From positions 13,733,398-13,797,397 of the forward strand of contig JAUJPP010000003.1 of assembly GCA_030562195.1 (NCBI GenBank): a DNA stretch of 64,000 bases, written 5' to 3'. The notes beneath the pieces were generated by a model. It was not told where the DNA came from. It did not search any database and saw only the letters and a list, made by a program, of their open reading frames with translations. The stretch is from Nipponacmea schrenckii. Taxonomy: Eukaryota; Mollusca; Gastropoda; Lottiidae. This document shows positions 24,101 through 36,800 of this stretch, piece after piece. Numbering within the stretch: position 1 is the first letter of the stretch; each line of letters opens with the position of its first letter. The position numbers and the translations under genes were made by a program.

Positions 24101-26186
24101 TAATCTCATTGTAATTAAAATATGTCATTATTTACGATAAAAAATGTATCAACACACCATTTTCAACTGAATGACTAAAAGACTAACGCTCCTACAATCT
24201 GACAAGCCAAATTCAAAACTAGTATAGCTAAGCCATGTAAAAAACCATTGGGTATACACACATACCACAAACATCTATCTCCGACCATAATTCAGCCTAG
24301 GTATTTGTGAGCAATCATTAATTGCTTTAAATATAAACATGCCGAGTCTAAAGTTTTAAATTTTAATAGAAGAATGGATAATAGAGCGTATAAAATCACA
24401 ACCTTTTTTCTTTCAAATAACTTTAAGCAATCAGAGTTGACGACTACCATCCTTGTAACACCGAAACCACACACACCGATGTGGGCAGACGTACAAACAG
24501 GAAAATGTAAGTAAGCATATTGAAAAATGCATTGAAGTGATCACCCCTATAGTATAGAAAGTGATTGTAACATCTATGAATGTAAATTCCATTCATTTTA
24601 TATGTAACAAAAGACTAATCCCATTATCATTGTCGGTTTTGTTAACAGACTTCCATGATACCTGTATATATTACGCGTATTATGATCCAACAATTGTACG
24701 TCAAGATATAATACAGTTTACTGAGAGTATTGAGGTAATGTTGATGTCAAAGAGTATGAACTATTAATAACTGAACGATCTTTCCAGTCGACAATGACTT
24801 CACATATACCTTTGTGTAAGATATATAGTCAACTATGCACACTTTAAATATTTTGGAGTTATATTGTGGATTAGTATTTCGAATTGGCTGAGAATTTGAA
24901 AGGTAAGAATTCCATTTCCATTCTACGTTTTGTAACGACCATGAACATAACTAAAACGGTAGCATTGTTGAAAACTGTATTTTATATTTTATTTTTTAGA
25001 CTTTTCGTCCTATGTTTATTTAATGAAAATTTTCCGTATTTAAAAAAAATATATGATCGAAACTAAACAATAACTCTATTACTAGTTTCATCAATGGGCT
25101 GTTATAAATAAAACAATAAAACCGAATCTTAATTTATTCAATTGAATATGTATTGTTAATTAATGTATCGCAATAAATGAAGATATAAAAAAATTTGCTC
25201 ATTTATTTTCGCACTTTATCTGATTGATAGAGTTGATTTGTAAATGGAAATTGATCAGTGAGTAGAATGATAATCAATAGGAATAGAGAGAGAGTGAATA
25301 CCAGGAGAAAAAACAAACTCAAACGATACGACTGTTTTATTAGGTTAGATGTACTTAATGAATAGTTAACTCGATTACTCCTCAAACCTACCTTTCTTCT
25401 AGTTTACTGCAAATAACACGAATCTTAAGACAAATGAGGGTTATTGCATGGCGATATTGTCATGTCTGGAGAATATTCAAGAGTGACTTCCCTTTAGTAG
25501 AGTTGAAATCGGTTTTTTATGGACCACATATTTATATATTTCAGCAATGAATATGTACATAACTAATAAGTGCAAAATACATAAACGATTTTTAACATTC
25601 GTGTTTAGTGTAGACACGTAACATTATTCATTTTTCTATATCAAGACAATTGGAGAACTATGTTCTAACTGCAAATATTTCGGTCATTGGTAACAGTAAT
25701 ATGACGTTGGTATATGGCCTTTAACAAGCCCATAATTATTAAAGGTGCCATCTATGAGGAATTCATGTAAAGGGAGGCGAGAAAGATTATTTATATTCAG
25801 ATTATCTAAGCTATTATGAACTTTGCCTTGACTGCAATAGACATTTAGTTTTTCTGCTTTTGAATTATATAAGTGTACAGATATCAAAATAGTCTTATAA
25901 GTGACAATTTTATTTTAAACCTTGCAACCTTTCAACGCCTGTAATACCTTCTCTTTGAGAACATATATTCATACTAAGAAGTTTTCTGGGATTTTTCTAA
26001 ATGCTTTTTAAAATGACGCCTAGTCTGTAACATCACGACTATCAGATCTTTAAATTGATCGCAGGGCCTTTGGAAGCCTGGGTAAAAAATAGCACCATTA
26101 TACGAAAATCTATAAAAATATATCAGGGCAAACATTGTTTGCTTGAAGGTGTTCGGCTGGCTTGTCATTATTTTAGTCACAAGGCT

Positions 26187-26351
26187 ATGTCAACTCGGCA
26201 TACCTTTTTTGAAATTTTGCAAATTTTGTTAATTCTGTTTATTTATTTACTGCCCGGAGAACTCTTGATTCAGTTTCCAAACAACGCTACACTAACGTCG
26301 TTTCAAAAAAGAGATATGGTATTAAAGAAATACAATACGGTTCCATGTTAG
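26187..26351 (+). CDS. Possible small secreted peptide or exon, 54 codons, doubtful
   Basis: The frame starts MSTRHTFFEILQILLILF, has a long hydrophobic stretch, then a polar tail with an NNAT sequon and KRDMVLKKYN, ending in TAG. An acceptor-like cattattttag lies 10 bases before the ATG. The same frame is open further upstream to an ATG at 26055. The shape fits a signal peptide or one membrane segment with a short tail, but I recognise no family. It may be chance in T-rich sequence. Confidence 0.2.
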   Translation: MSTRHTFFEILQILLILFIYLLPGELLIQFPNNATLTSFQKRDMVLKKYNTVPC

Positions 26352-29300
26352 TACTGTACCACCATTTTATTATTACTATTGATTAGCAGTGATTAATTTC
26401 ACCTGATAATTTGATATAGAATATAAAAGTTGGACTGATCTTCTAGTTAAAATATTGGTCATCTTTTTGAGACTAATAACCTGCTATTCTAAACTAGATT
26501 ATATTAGAAGTAATAATGTGGTGTAATTAATTATTATTTTAGACATATTTAGGTTATTTCTATTGACTTATTACTTCATCTAATCATACTCTTTATCTTG
26601 TAAATCATTCTACCATTATTCCTGCGGCTTGTGTTCCAACTGATCCACATCTTTAAGAAAATATTTCTCTACAACGGTTTTATTTTAAACCAGGTTTTAT
26701 ATGGTAGCTTAGATAGTCTTGTATTATTCTGTGTCATGTTAATATACTAGGTTTTGGGAGCTTTAATACAGATATAATCTTTCTTTTAATGAACATGTAC
26801 TGTAAATGGATCAAATATTATGAATAGATCAAGTAACAATTTTCAGGTCTGGATAAGAATTTAAAACAAATAATAGGCGTGTGTTTGATCTATGCACCTT
26901 AATTCATCACTTATAAACACAGCCGAATGTTGGCCACGAAAGTTGAAGGAAAACGCCATGCTTTCGTTCAATATCTTGTAACGCTACACTTTGGTGTAAT
27001 CTCATTTTTACCCATGTTTTGCGTATAAATAATTTTCTTTTTTCATTTCAATGTTCAAAATTCTTAGCTTTAATCCATTTCAAAAGGCATGCCAAGAAAA
27101 AAATGTCATACCATGTCTTGCGACAATATCAGCCTGTGCTAAAGCCAATACTGTAACTTAAGTATATCGTACGATATTTTATTCCATAATCTGATATTTT
27201 CTGTATGGTGCTCGGAAATCACATCAAGTCTAAAACAATTTCGTTTTATCTTGCCACTCTGATTTGGTTTGTGAAACACGACATAAAACAGAAGGGAATT
27301 AATGACATTGTATTTTTATTTGTATTGGAGAGTAATATATAGACACAGTGCACATTGAAAATTGATTTGGGATATAGTTATCTCTAGTAAATAGTGAAAG
27401 TCTTGACTTGATTTTATTCAATTGTCTGTCTCCTGTCCCTTGACACTTCAAACAATACTGTTTGTAATGAAACCAACCGTTTCTTCTGTTCATGTTTCAT
27501 AACTTTCTTTCAGCCAACATCATATTGCTATCAGTATAATGAATACTATATTTTATGATTTATGAGTCTTTGTTACCATTTGTATTGTATGTTATTTTCA
27601 TATTCCGCAGAACCTGCAACACCAAAGAATGACTTTTCAGTATAAGTATTTGCTTCAATCGTTTCTACAGGGCTTAATATTACATTTCGCCAATCTTACT
27701 TACCACAACATACACAACAAAACTGGTCTTACTTATCAGAAACTCAAGTCCAATCTGCAATTACTTTTAACATTCGAGGGCTGCTAATTTACGACATGGT
27801 TTTCTGCCAAAGTGGTCACGACTTTTTACAAAGTACATTGAATGTTATAAATTTCAATATGTTGACGTTTTCAGGTGATAAATAGAGTGAAAGGCTAAAA
27901 GTAAGGTTATATCAGAGATGGAAGCAAAATTACTATCGAGTTATTCTTGTTTTAATTAAGTAAGCAGAAACTTGTAATGTTTCTTTCATATGTTACAACA
28001 ATTCAAATATCATCAATGTGTGTGTCTTACAAGTCAAGAATTTATCATTTTCCTTCAAAGTTGCGTCTCTTCCAACAAAATGGGTGTTATTTTGTGTTAT
28101 GAGGTGTGTAAAAGGTTTTAACATAGAAAACACATTGTGTAAAGAGAATAGATAGTTATTGATATTTAATGTTTGTAACATCAAATTGCAAGCCATCAAC
28201 TCTCCTACACAAACTGCCCATAAAATATTTAAATAAAGCAAACGAAAGTTATGGCTCGGTGATTTTTAATCTATTTTGTATTTGTGTATTAATGGAACAT
28301 AGTAAGGAAACTATACCTCAGTAATTCTATGGTCTAGATTGATGTTGGATCAAAGGTGAATGTATGGCTACTCCACGATGATACATGGTTATTTCATCAA
28401 TAAACCTTGGTCGTAGGGTCAACTATATCACCCCAATAGGCTTCAGCGTGGATTTTGTCCGTCTTAAATTCCGTGGACAATATAATGTTGAGATAATGAT
28501 AGTTATACATGGTGTTTGAGAGTTTTTAGAGTTATTGCATTATTACTCCAAAACGGCTGTTGTACAGTTTAACTAAAAAATAAGCAAAATCATAAAACTG
28601 AACATGTTGATCTAGATTAATTAGGCCCGATTACTCACGTAGACAGATAAAACGCCACGTAAAATGTATATCAACGAGTCCTTTTGTGCTTTGTTTAGTG
28701 ATAAACTTTGGTGCATTCATGCAAGTCTATAAGAATCTTGGTTTTGTTTAAACTTGGCTCGTACATAAGTTGACTTGAAATGTAGATTGAACATTGGTCA
28801 TGCACCTTGAAAAAACTTGGCTCCATTTACAGAATGATGAAATGTATTCTACTTAGTGGGCCTAGAAACACAACAATAATTAATAATTATATACTAATAA
28901 TATTCCTTTGAGATTGGATTCAAATACATATTGTGTCTATCCTAAAAACTTTACTTTGAATTTATCATCTTGTTCCGGCAATCGATCAACCTTTGCTTTC
29001 ATTTTTAAATTTGATTTTTTATTAACAATCAGATTACAGTATTTCATAAAATCTGAATTTATCATGATTTAGTTTTTGAGAAAAAAGAAGGTCACTTGTT
29101 GGTTAAGAGAATATGAACCTCATTCTTTTTCAAATACAGTTAGAGATACGACCATTTTTCTTTTAAATCTGGGCTTAATTATAATGTTACAAGTGCGTTT
29201 TTGTACCTAACGATTGTTGTTTAAACGAACACCCGACTATTTGTACTTAATGCCACCCTCGTTAAGTTCAAAGAAAATGACTTTTTGAATGAAGTATTTC

Positions 29301-30599
29301 AAACACGTCATAATAATTAGTATTCTGATAAGTAAAACAGACATTAATATATGAAAATGAGTCTATTTTATAAATAGTAACGTACATAACACCTTATCAT
29401 AACAACCAATTGCTTTGTTCTTCAAGCTGTTTATATAGATTTTCCTGGGGTTTATTTTGGAAGTCTCACTAACATATAGCATTACACTTTCTAATCAGTT
29501 TTGCATCTTTAGAATATCTAAGTGTGAAAAACTTAGAAATCCGATCTGTTAGGAATTGCACCCATGGCCTATTACAGCTAGTATGTTTAGTAGTTATTGT
29601 AGAAGAGGTGAAAATAAATCAGTCTGTGATGTAAGAAAATAGAAATATACCTGATTTAAACTCGTCTTAAATCACAATATGTCAACAGCTGACGTGATAA
29701 AATTTTCTACTCAGAGTTATTTCTCTACCTTTTACCTGTTATATTCTTAAAGTTTATTATTCAGTATAACAGGTGACTAACATCAAACAATTCTACAATT
29801 TAATGAAGATGATATGGTATATATTAACTGGTGACTAATATTTGAATGAATGTCATAGTACCGGTATCGATTGCAGATTTACTAGCACCAGGTCTCTCAG
29901 AACCTCTCATTTCAGTAATTTGTATTGTTGGTAGTTTGCTTAAAATTACTATGCTTTTGCTTTGTCTGATGAAGATCTCATTGACATATTTCTCTCTGGT
30001 TGAGATATGCCCAGCTCAATACAAGTGTCTGTTATGAGTAAAGATATGTTATCAAATGAAGTATTTTCATTAAAATGAATATAAATTTGATTATAAAGTA
30101 TTTTGTTGGTATGAAATGAGTTGACCTTGGCACTGTGCAGTACAAAACAGGATATCAAGAACAAATGTACAGTCAATACAGATTTACCATTATAATAAAC
30201 AACATCACCTGTTTCAGTTGTATTGGAAATGAAGACAAACTTTGTGGAGTGTACTGACGATATTGGTAAACCTATCAAATTTACAGACTTTTTATACTTC
30301 TATTAAGGTCTGAATGTTTCAAGAAACTTGTCTTTTATGAGAAAAGAAATTACTCGATTAACCAAGGTCTTTTTGAACCTGTGGCCTTGTCTAGCTGCAT
30401 TGAATTATATCGCTTTTAGAATTCAACCTAAAGGTATTTATCAAAACTGATATCTCAAATTATCTTCATAATCTCGATTCAGTTACAACCCCTTTTCCAC
30501 AATCTGAGGTACGGATAGTAGCCAATGGATAAATACTCTGTGGACAGTTGGTCAACCAAAAATAAGTAAGAGAATTATTACTCACCTTAAAACTTTATA

Positions 30600-30955
30600 G
30601 TATATTGTTGTGGTTTTTTCATATACCAGTTTCTAAGATCTCTGGCCCTTTTCACACCTGATGACTTTCATCCTCTCATACACAAACTGAAGCTTACCAG
30701 AAAGGAGGGTATACATGCCGGATACCGCCGTAGAATCAAGTAACGTAGGGATAACGTACACTTCAGCTTTGAATGTTGCATTCATATACCAGACATATGC
30801 ATGCGTAGCAGTTGCTACTTACCTGCATGGTTACAGTAACACAGGGACGCGCAACAGGATGAAGAAGGACCTAGGACCATCACCACCCGTAGTTACTCAC
30901 TGTTTTAGATTAAAGTCGTACAGTCCTTTTGAAGAGCTCCTCGTTTCTTAAGAAT
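30600..30955. other. GC-richer island of unknown nature
   Basis: Base composition here is clearly less AT-rich than in the surrounding kilobases. Frames are open on both strands: plus 30715-30951, and a minus frame that starts near 30793 and runs to about 30640. A minus-strand donor-like CATGCAG|gtaagt lies near 30815-30828. No protein family is recognised. It may be an unrecognised exon, an old transposon fragment or a regulatory element. Confidence 0.3.
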
Positions 30956-33421
30956 TCATATATTTTTTTTTACAAAAAGCAATTGTCTTCTTTCTCATTT
31001 CTTTGGTGAGCAACTGTGGGCAACCGTACTACACCGTCACATTGTCAAGCTCGGTTTATGCTTGTAATAGATATAGCCTACAAAGTGTAAACATTATGGC
31101 CTATTGTTAAGTTTCTGTCGAAGACACTGATTTGCTGTATTCACCTGCCTACAAACCAACCATATCACTACGTTTACAAAATTCGTAATACAGAAAGGGT
31201 GGCTGCCAGTCAAGGTATAAGACAAACTTCTCAGTAACTTGTTATTGTGATGTTGCAGTCCCTGGAAGAGCAAAAATCTAGTTTTATTTACTGTTACATC
31301 CAATTAACCGTTGATTTACTTAAACATGTATTAAGGTCAAAATTAACATATGAGCCACGTATGCTTTTGAAATTATATCTATTGCATAAATGTCAATAAG
31401 TAATTAAACTGCACATTTCTATTAAATTCATTTATCAGTCACTTTCTGGGTAGTTTTCTGGGAAACGATCACAAATTAATGTCATCTGAACGAAAATAGA
31501 TAGTAATTGACTTCTGTTTTTATAACCTATGTGAAAATAGAATTATTCTTATGTCTTACTCGAAAGAATGTTTGCTAATAATTAAACGTTATTTGAGCCT
31601 TATAAAGTTTTTTTTTTTGTATTTTTGAACAGTTACCATCAACAATGCATGTTTTTCTTTGAGAGTAAATATTACTACATCTTAGGAACCATGTGTGTGT
31701 GTTCGTTGCTTATTTTGGAAAGTTTGTGTGATTTCTAACATTTTGATCTAAAGAGATTTTATCAGTGAAATGTTAGGTAAAGAAGTAAGTGGAAGCCGTG
31801 GTTTATTTTCTTGCTATGTTCAATCCGGGTCGAGTATCGCACGTATGTTAACGATCTGCAGTTTATATTCATGTTATTACTTTTCTAAACACCTGTTTTT
31901 ATTGCAGTTTGTATTATTGATAGTTGGTGTTAGTAGTAAATCATGGAAATCCCGGCAGTCTTATGCTTACATTGTTTAATATAAGTGTATATTTGATTTC
32001 AATAAAAATGTGCACCTGTTATTCCAGATCGTTACATTTGGCTCTGACTCATAAGTAAGAGTTCAAAATATTTCTGTTCCTTAAATTGTATTGTGATTAG
32101 ATTGTAATAGTATCTATATTTATCATGTAAAATTACCTCCAACAAAGCCTTTATAAAATATTATTACACAATAGTGCTAAAACGAAAAGTTGATTGTTGA
32201 TCGTTAACATGTAGCGTACTATTTTCACCATGTATACACGCTATCATGTGTCAGGGAAGTAAGGGTGATCCTCTTTTGTCAGCTCGTTAATATGCATATA
32301 GTAAATTGCTTCTTGTGATCGTCCAGATCAACATTCCATTTAGTAGTAAAGTATAATAACAGAAAAATATGTTTTTGCGTGAAAAATGATAGGTGTGTGT
32401 TTTTTTTATTTAGGATGAGTTACTAGTAATACTGTATAATCAACATGGTATTAGTTTGGAATTAACAACATTAATATTAATGTTATTACGTTCTAAATAA
32501 TGTTTGCCTAGATGTTATGGTAAGCTTTGTTATATAAATAGGATCACAATCAAAGTTTCAAGTTATAAAATATTTATCATCATAGCTTTTGTTGTTACCT
32601 TACAATGACCAGAATTAATACTCTTTATCCTATCTCAGTATGTTATCAAAGACGAATTGTGAGTAAGGAGTGTGAAATTTAATAAAGTTCTTGATGAAGA
32701 AATATAATTAATTAATAACTAGTAGGGAATTGTTTTGGTTTCCAAATACCATTTCATTTGTTAATTACGATTATTTTTGCCTGACAAAAGAAGTGGTTTT
32801 TATAACTTTAAGTAAATAATTACCTGTATTACATTTAACAAAGTGGTAGATCAGGGCAGTCCCTTAGCTTCGTATTCGTACTTACTTCACTCATGTCTTC
32901 ACGCAACAGTTCATTTTGTAGTCGCCCCTCGACAATTTCCTTCCATGCTCAATAACTTCTCTATAGAATAATTAATAAGTTGAACTTATTGTTATTATTA
33001 TGATTGATTTGGAACTTTTTTATATTCTTAATATTGCTATTTTATTAGCGATTAGTCAAACTGACATACCATTGACATTGCAACTTTGTTATTTCCTTGC
33101 TGCCGGTTAAAATGGTTGTAATTTTACTTTCATCCCGTTTGATTCCTATCAAATTAACTGCCAATTTACGTTCCATTTCTGAATTGTAAAACGTATTTTC
33201 AATGCTTTATTTTGATGGATTTTCTAGTTTGAAGAAACTCAATAGAGAGAGAAATGGATATATAGTTATCTAGAAATAGTATAGATTAATTAGTTTGTAG
33301 AAATATTCTCGAGGTGGATTAGAGTTGAATGGGAAGAATAATTGTATAAGATAAAGTATATTATTTGTATATGGAATGATACTGGTATTTATAGAGGAAT
33401 TGTATTTCGATAGATATATGT

Positions 33422-33457
33422 CTGTCTATTGTGTGAGTCCCATCCTACAATAGACAG
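33422..33457. repeat. Perfect hairpin, 11-bp stem
   Basis: Arms ctgtctattgt (33422-33432) and acaatagacag (33447-33457) are exact reverse complements around a 14-nt loop. No function assigned. Confidence 0.5.
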
Positions 33458-33539
33458 CAATATAAAACATACAGTAGTTCTAACACGTCATGCTTTCATG
33501 CATCTTCAAATATTAATGAATCCTTTACCGTTGCGTTGT

Positions 33540-33859
33540 TAGTGTGATAGAATGTCGAGAGACTGCGCATTTCGTTCGCTCTGGTTAAGATGGTATGGTG
33601 AATTCTCGTTCAGACTAGTGTGATCGAAGAAAAGGCAGAAAGATTACACGGGAATCTATTTGGCATTACGTCTTCTAACGGCTCGTGAGCCAGTGTCTAT
33701 ATCCACTTCAGTGTTTATTTATGACAAGTGACCAATGATTGAAGTCAATGACCAATGGTGGACACTTGTAAAACTGGACATATCGCGATCCAGTTATTAA
33801 TTGGAAGATGACATATAGTGATTTACTGAGACAAAGTTGCATTGGCACGTATATGAAAG
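33540..33859 (+). other. Candidate 5' UTR exon ending in a splice donor (speculative)
   Basis: A stretch of more balanced composition that ends in ATGAAAG|gtaggt at 33860. The start-codon exon of gene 2 (44909) follows a splice acceptor, so a non-coding first exon is expected somewhere upstream, and this is one place it could be. No TATA box or other promoter element supports it, and the left boundary is arbitrary. Confidence 0.15.
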
Positions 33860-35526
33860 GTAGGTAGTTAATCTTTAGGGATTTCTTTTTATAGTATAGC
33901 TTTACACTTGATTGGTTTCATATTGCCAACTGACTCTATTCTTTCTAATAAATGAGATACCTAGAGGCATCTTGGGTACTTTTAAACATTCCAGTGATAA
34001 AAAGGTCCTTACAACATTGCTTGCTATTCAGTTAATTAGTAGAACATAACATTTTTCTACCATCTTCTGACCGTTTCTTATAAAATACTAGCCGAGAAAA
34101 TCACACGTAATTCTAAAATTCAAATTAGTTATAAAACAGAAAAAGTGTAAAATGAAGTGTAATCGATACATGAGTAATTTAAAAGTTTGACCAAGTTAAG
34201 ATTAAATGACAAGATAATATGATTTATATTCACAAAATGAGAAGGTTTGCGTTTACCTAGAGATTATTGCTGCTACAAAATAAATCTAATAACAATGACC
34301 CGAAATGTCAGTTAGTGATAACTGAAACCACAAGTTTAAGACTATTTTCAGCAGGAATCAAAAGTTCAATTTACCTAGTATATACCATAGTGAAATATAG
34401 GAATCTATCCAGCTACCATGCTGTTCTCTAGGCCTATAGTAGACAAACTCAACTTGTCTGGATTATAGCAAAAATACTGAACTCATACCACTCTATTAAT
34501 ACTGTCAGAGATATACTCTTCATATTTCACACTCTATTTTTATTGATAGAATTAGACTTGATATTACTTACCAAATTAAACTACATTATCTTGTATTTCA
34601 GCCAGATTCAAAGCGAATTTTCAATAGTTCATTACAATATAACGCGTTGTTTGAAACAGATGGGAATAGAATTCTTTATGCTTAACTTACTTACTCAGAC
34701 CTTAATTAACAGTAATAGATTAAAGCAGTGCTTGAGTAATTTGGTGGTACCATCCTAGAAAGGCATTGTGCAAGGAAATACTCATTGCATATTCATTGAT
34801 CCAAGCTGTCCCTGACCTATATAGGCCTGCTAAGAGTCCTTATAACATAAGCTTTTGCAGTTAATGAACAAAGTTTTTAAAATTGATTGACATTGGCTTC
34901 ACCAATACCTTCCAATTTTCATAACGTTAACTGCTATTTTGATATTTGTTCGATATTTGTTCGTTGGGTGGATATTCAGATTTATGATTATAACATATCA
35001 TGCATTATTTATTTTTATGTTTTACGAATTTAATACAATAATCTATTAAGTTTTTCATCAAAATTAAAAGTGTGTTTTGTCAACAATAACTTTCCACCAA
35101 TATAACCTGTTTGCTGAGCTGATATTTGTCATTAAGTTATTTAACGGTGATCTTACTACCTAATGAATCTGTCACAATCTGTCACCGAGTTAAAGACTAA
35201 CAATCATCTAAGTTTCAGCTGTTTAATTGAAAACCATCGGAGTTTTAATTACTGTCTGCGTAGGAATATGTTCCTGGTTTTTAATTTCTCTTTTTACTTG
35301 ATTCGTTCTTTGTAGAAACTGTTGCATAGAGACAGATAGAAATCAATGGTAATGATTCAAATATTAAAGATACCATGCGATGTAGAAGTCGGGTGTACAA
35401 ATTGGTCCGAATTATTGTTATACTACAGATAAAGACATAGACCATGTCTAGAAAAATCAAGGGATAAATGAGTTCAAACAGATATATTGGTTTCATCAAA
35501 TAAAGATTCTATTATAATATAACAGA

Positions 35527-35573
35527 GGAGGGTTGGTAAAGGTTGGAGATGGGTTGGTCTGGTCGGGAGGGGG
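35527..35573 (+). other. G-rich tract, possible G-quadruplex
   Basis: A short strand-asymmetric run containing four GGG or longer groups and many GG doublets (for example ggttggtaaaggttgg and gggttgg, ending cgggaggggg) in otherwise AT-rich DNA. It could fold as a two- or three-tier quadruplex on the + strand. No associated gene. Confidence 0.4.
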
Positions 35574-36725
35574 AAGTAGTATCTGTGTTTATAGCTAAAA
35601 TAAGTGATATATATATACAGATGTTCTAAAATATCTAAATACCATTTCTATGGGGACCTATACCTGGTCAATTTCCTTTAAGTTCTGGTGCTATTTAAGT
35701 CTAGACTAGATAACGATTCGAGGTTAGAATTCACACCATTTAGTCGACCAACAGCAGAAAATATAGATATAGTATACATAAATTTTGCTTTCTTTCGATA
35801 GGTGTAATAATGTTCAGTGGCCTATGTTAATCTTGTAGAAACTTGTCTTATGTCTTTTCTCTGGTTATTCACTCAGATTTGAAATGTTTCTAAAAATACA
35901 TGAACGGTATATTGTTTCTGTACATACAGGTATACCCGAACAAAAGATTTAAGTCGAGGGATAATAAACGTTTTCTTATTATTTATATGTTCACATGTAT
36001 TGATTAGAAATTAAAATTTACTACTGTTCAACAATAAATACCTCTAGTGTTTTATCATACAGAGCATAAATAATCATACACATACTGTCACAGCCTTTAT
36101 AACAAGCGCAAGTATTGCATTAGCTCACCAAACGAAAAGAGAACAAAGGGCATGGATACATACTATCCGAACCACAAAAACGAAACCCGAAATCCAAAAT
36201 AAATGTTTGACACTATATTGGACGCAACAAATTAATTTGGCCGAAATGGGTGGAGGAAATTCACCTTTGATCCGTATTAGGTGCAGGTATACCAAACATA
36301 AGTTGAAAATATTATTATTAGAATATTATTAATATTATATTAGGATATACATTTATATAGACAAAAGGGAGCTAAATTCAAAGCAAAACACGCGTTTGTG
36401 TAAATGTAATATGTGGCAACAGTTTAACTATATTTTGAATTCATAACTATTTCAGTTTCACATCTTCACGTCTAAACGTCTGGAAGAGCAAAGGCTAATT
36501 CAAATTTAAACTCCCAATGATAAGTTCATAAGCTGCCTAGGTTTTACCATGTTGCTTTGAATTTCGGGTTCTGTTTTGTGGTTTGAAGGTTTGTTCTTGA
36601 TAATTATCATGCACTTACACGGATGTAATTTCTAGTGAAGAATAATATTTAAATTTAATAATGTATACACTCATGGTCATTGTATCATATTTAGCGTTTA
36701 ATTAAAAATTTATATGTAAAATTCT

Positions 36726-36800
36726 AAAGATAATTTATATTTAAACTTTCAAAGATAATTTGTGTTTAAACTTCCTATGATAATTTATATTTAACACTCG
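36726..36800. repeat. Three tandem copies of an imperfect 25-bp repeat
   Basis: Units at 36726-36750, 36751-36775 and 36776-36800 share a core of gataattt(a/g)t(a/g)tttaa. A related string lies near 36500. A small minisatellite with no known function. Confidence 0.65.

Noticed and set aside
24405..24505. Possible exon ending AGGAAAAT|gtaagtaag on the plus strand
   Set aside because: One frame is open and a donor is present, but the acceptor is poor (tttaag), the peptide has no recognisable features and no partner exon is visible.
29949..30278. 109-codon minus-strand frame
   Set aside because: No recognisable domain, no convincing splice sites, and amino-acid use as expected from AT-rich random sequence.
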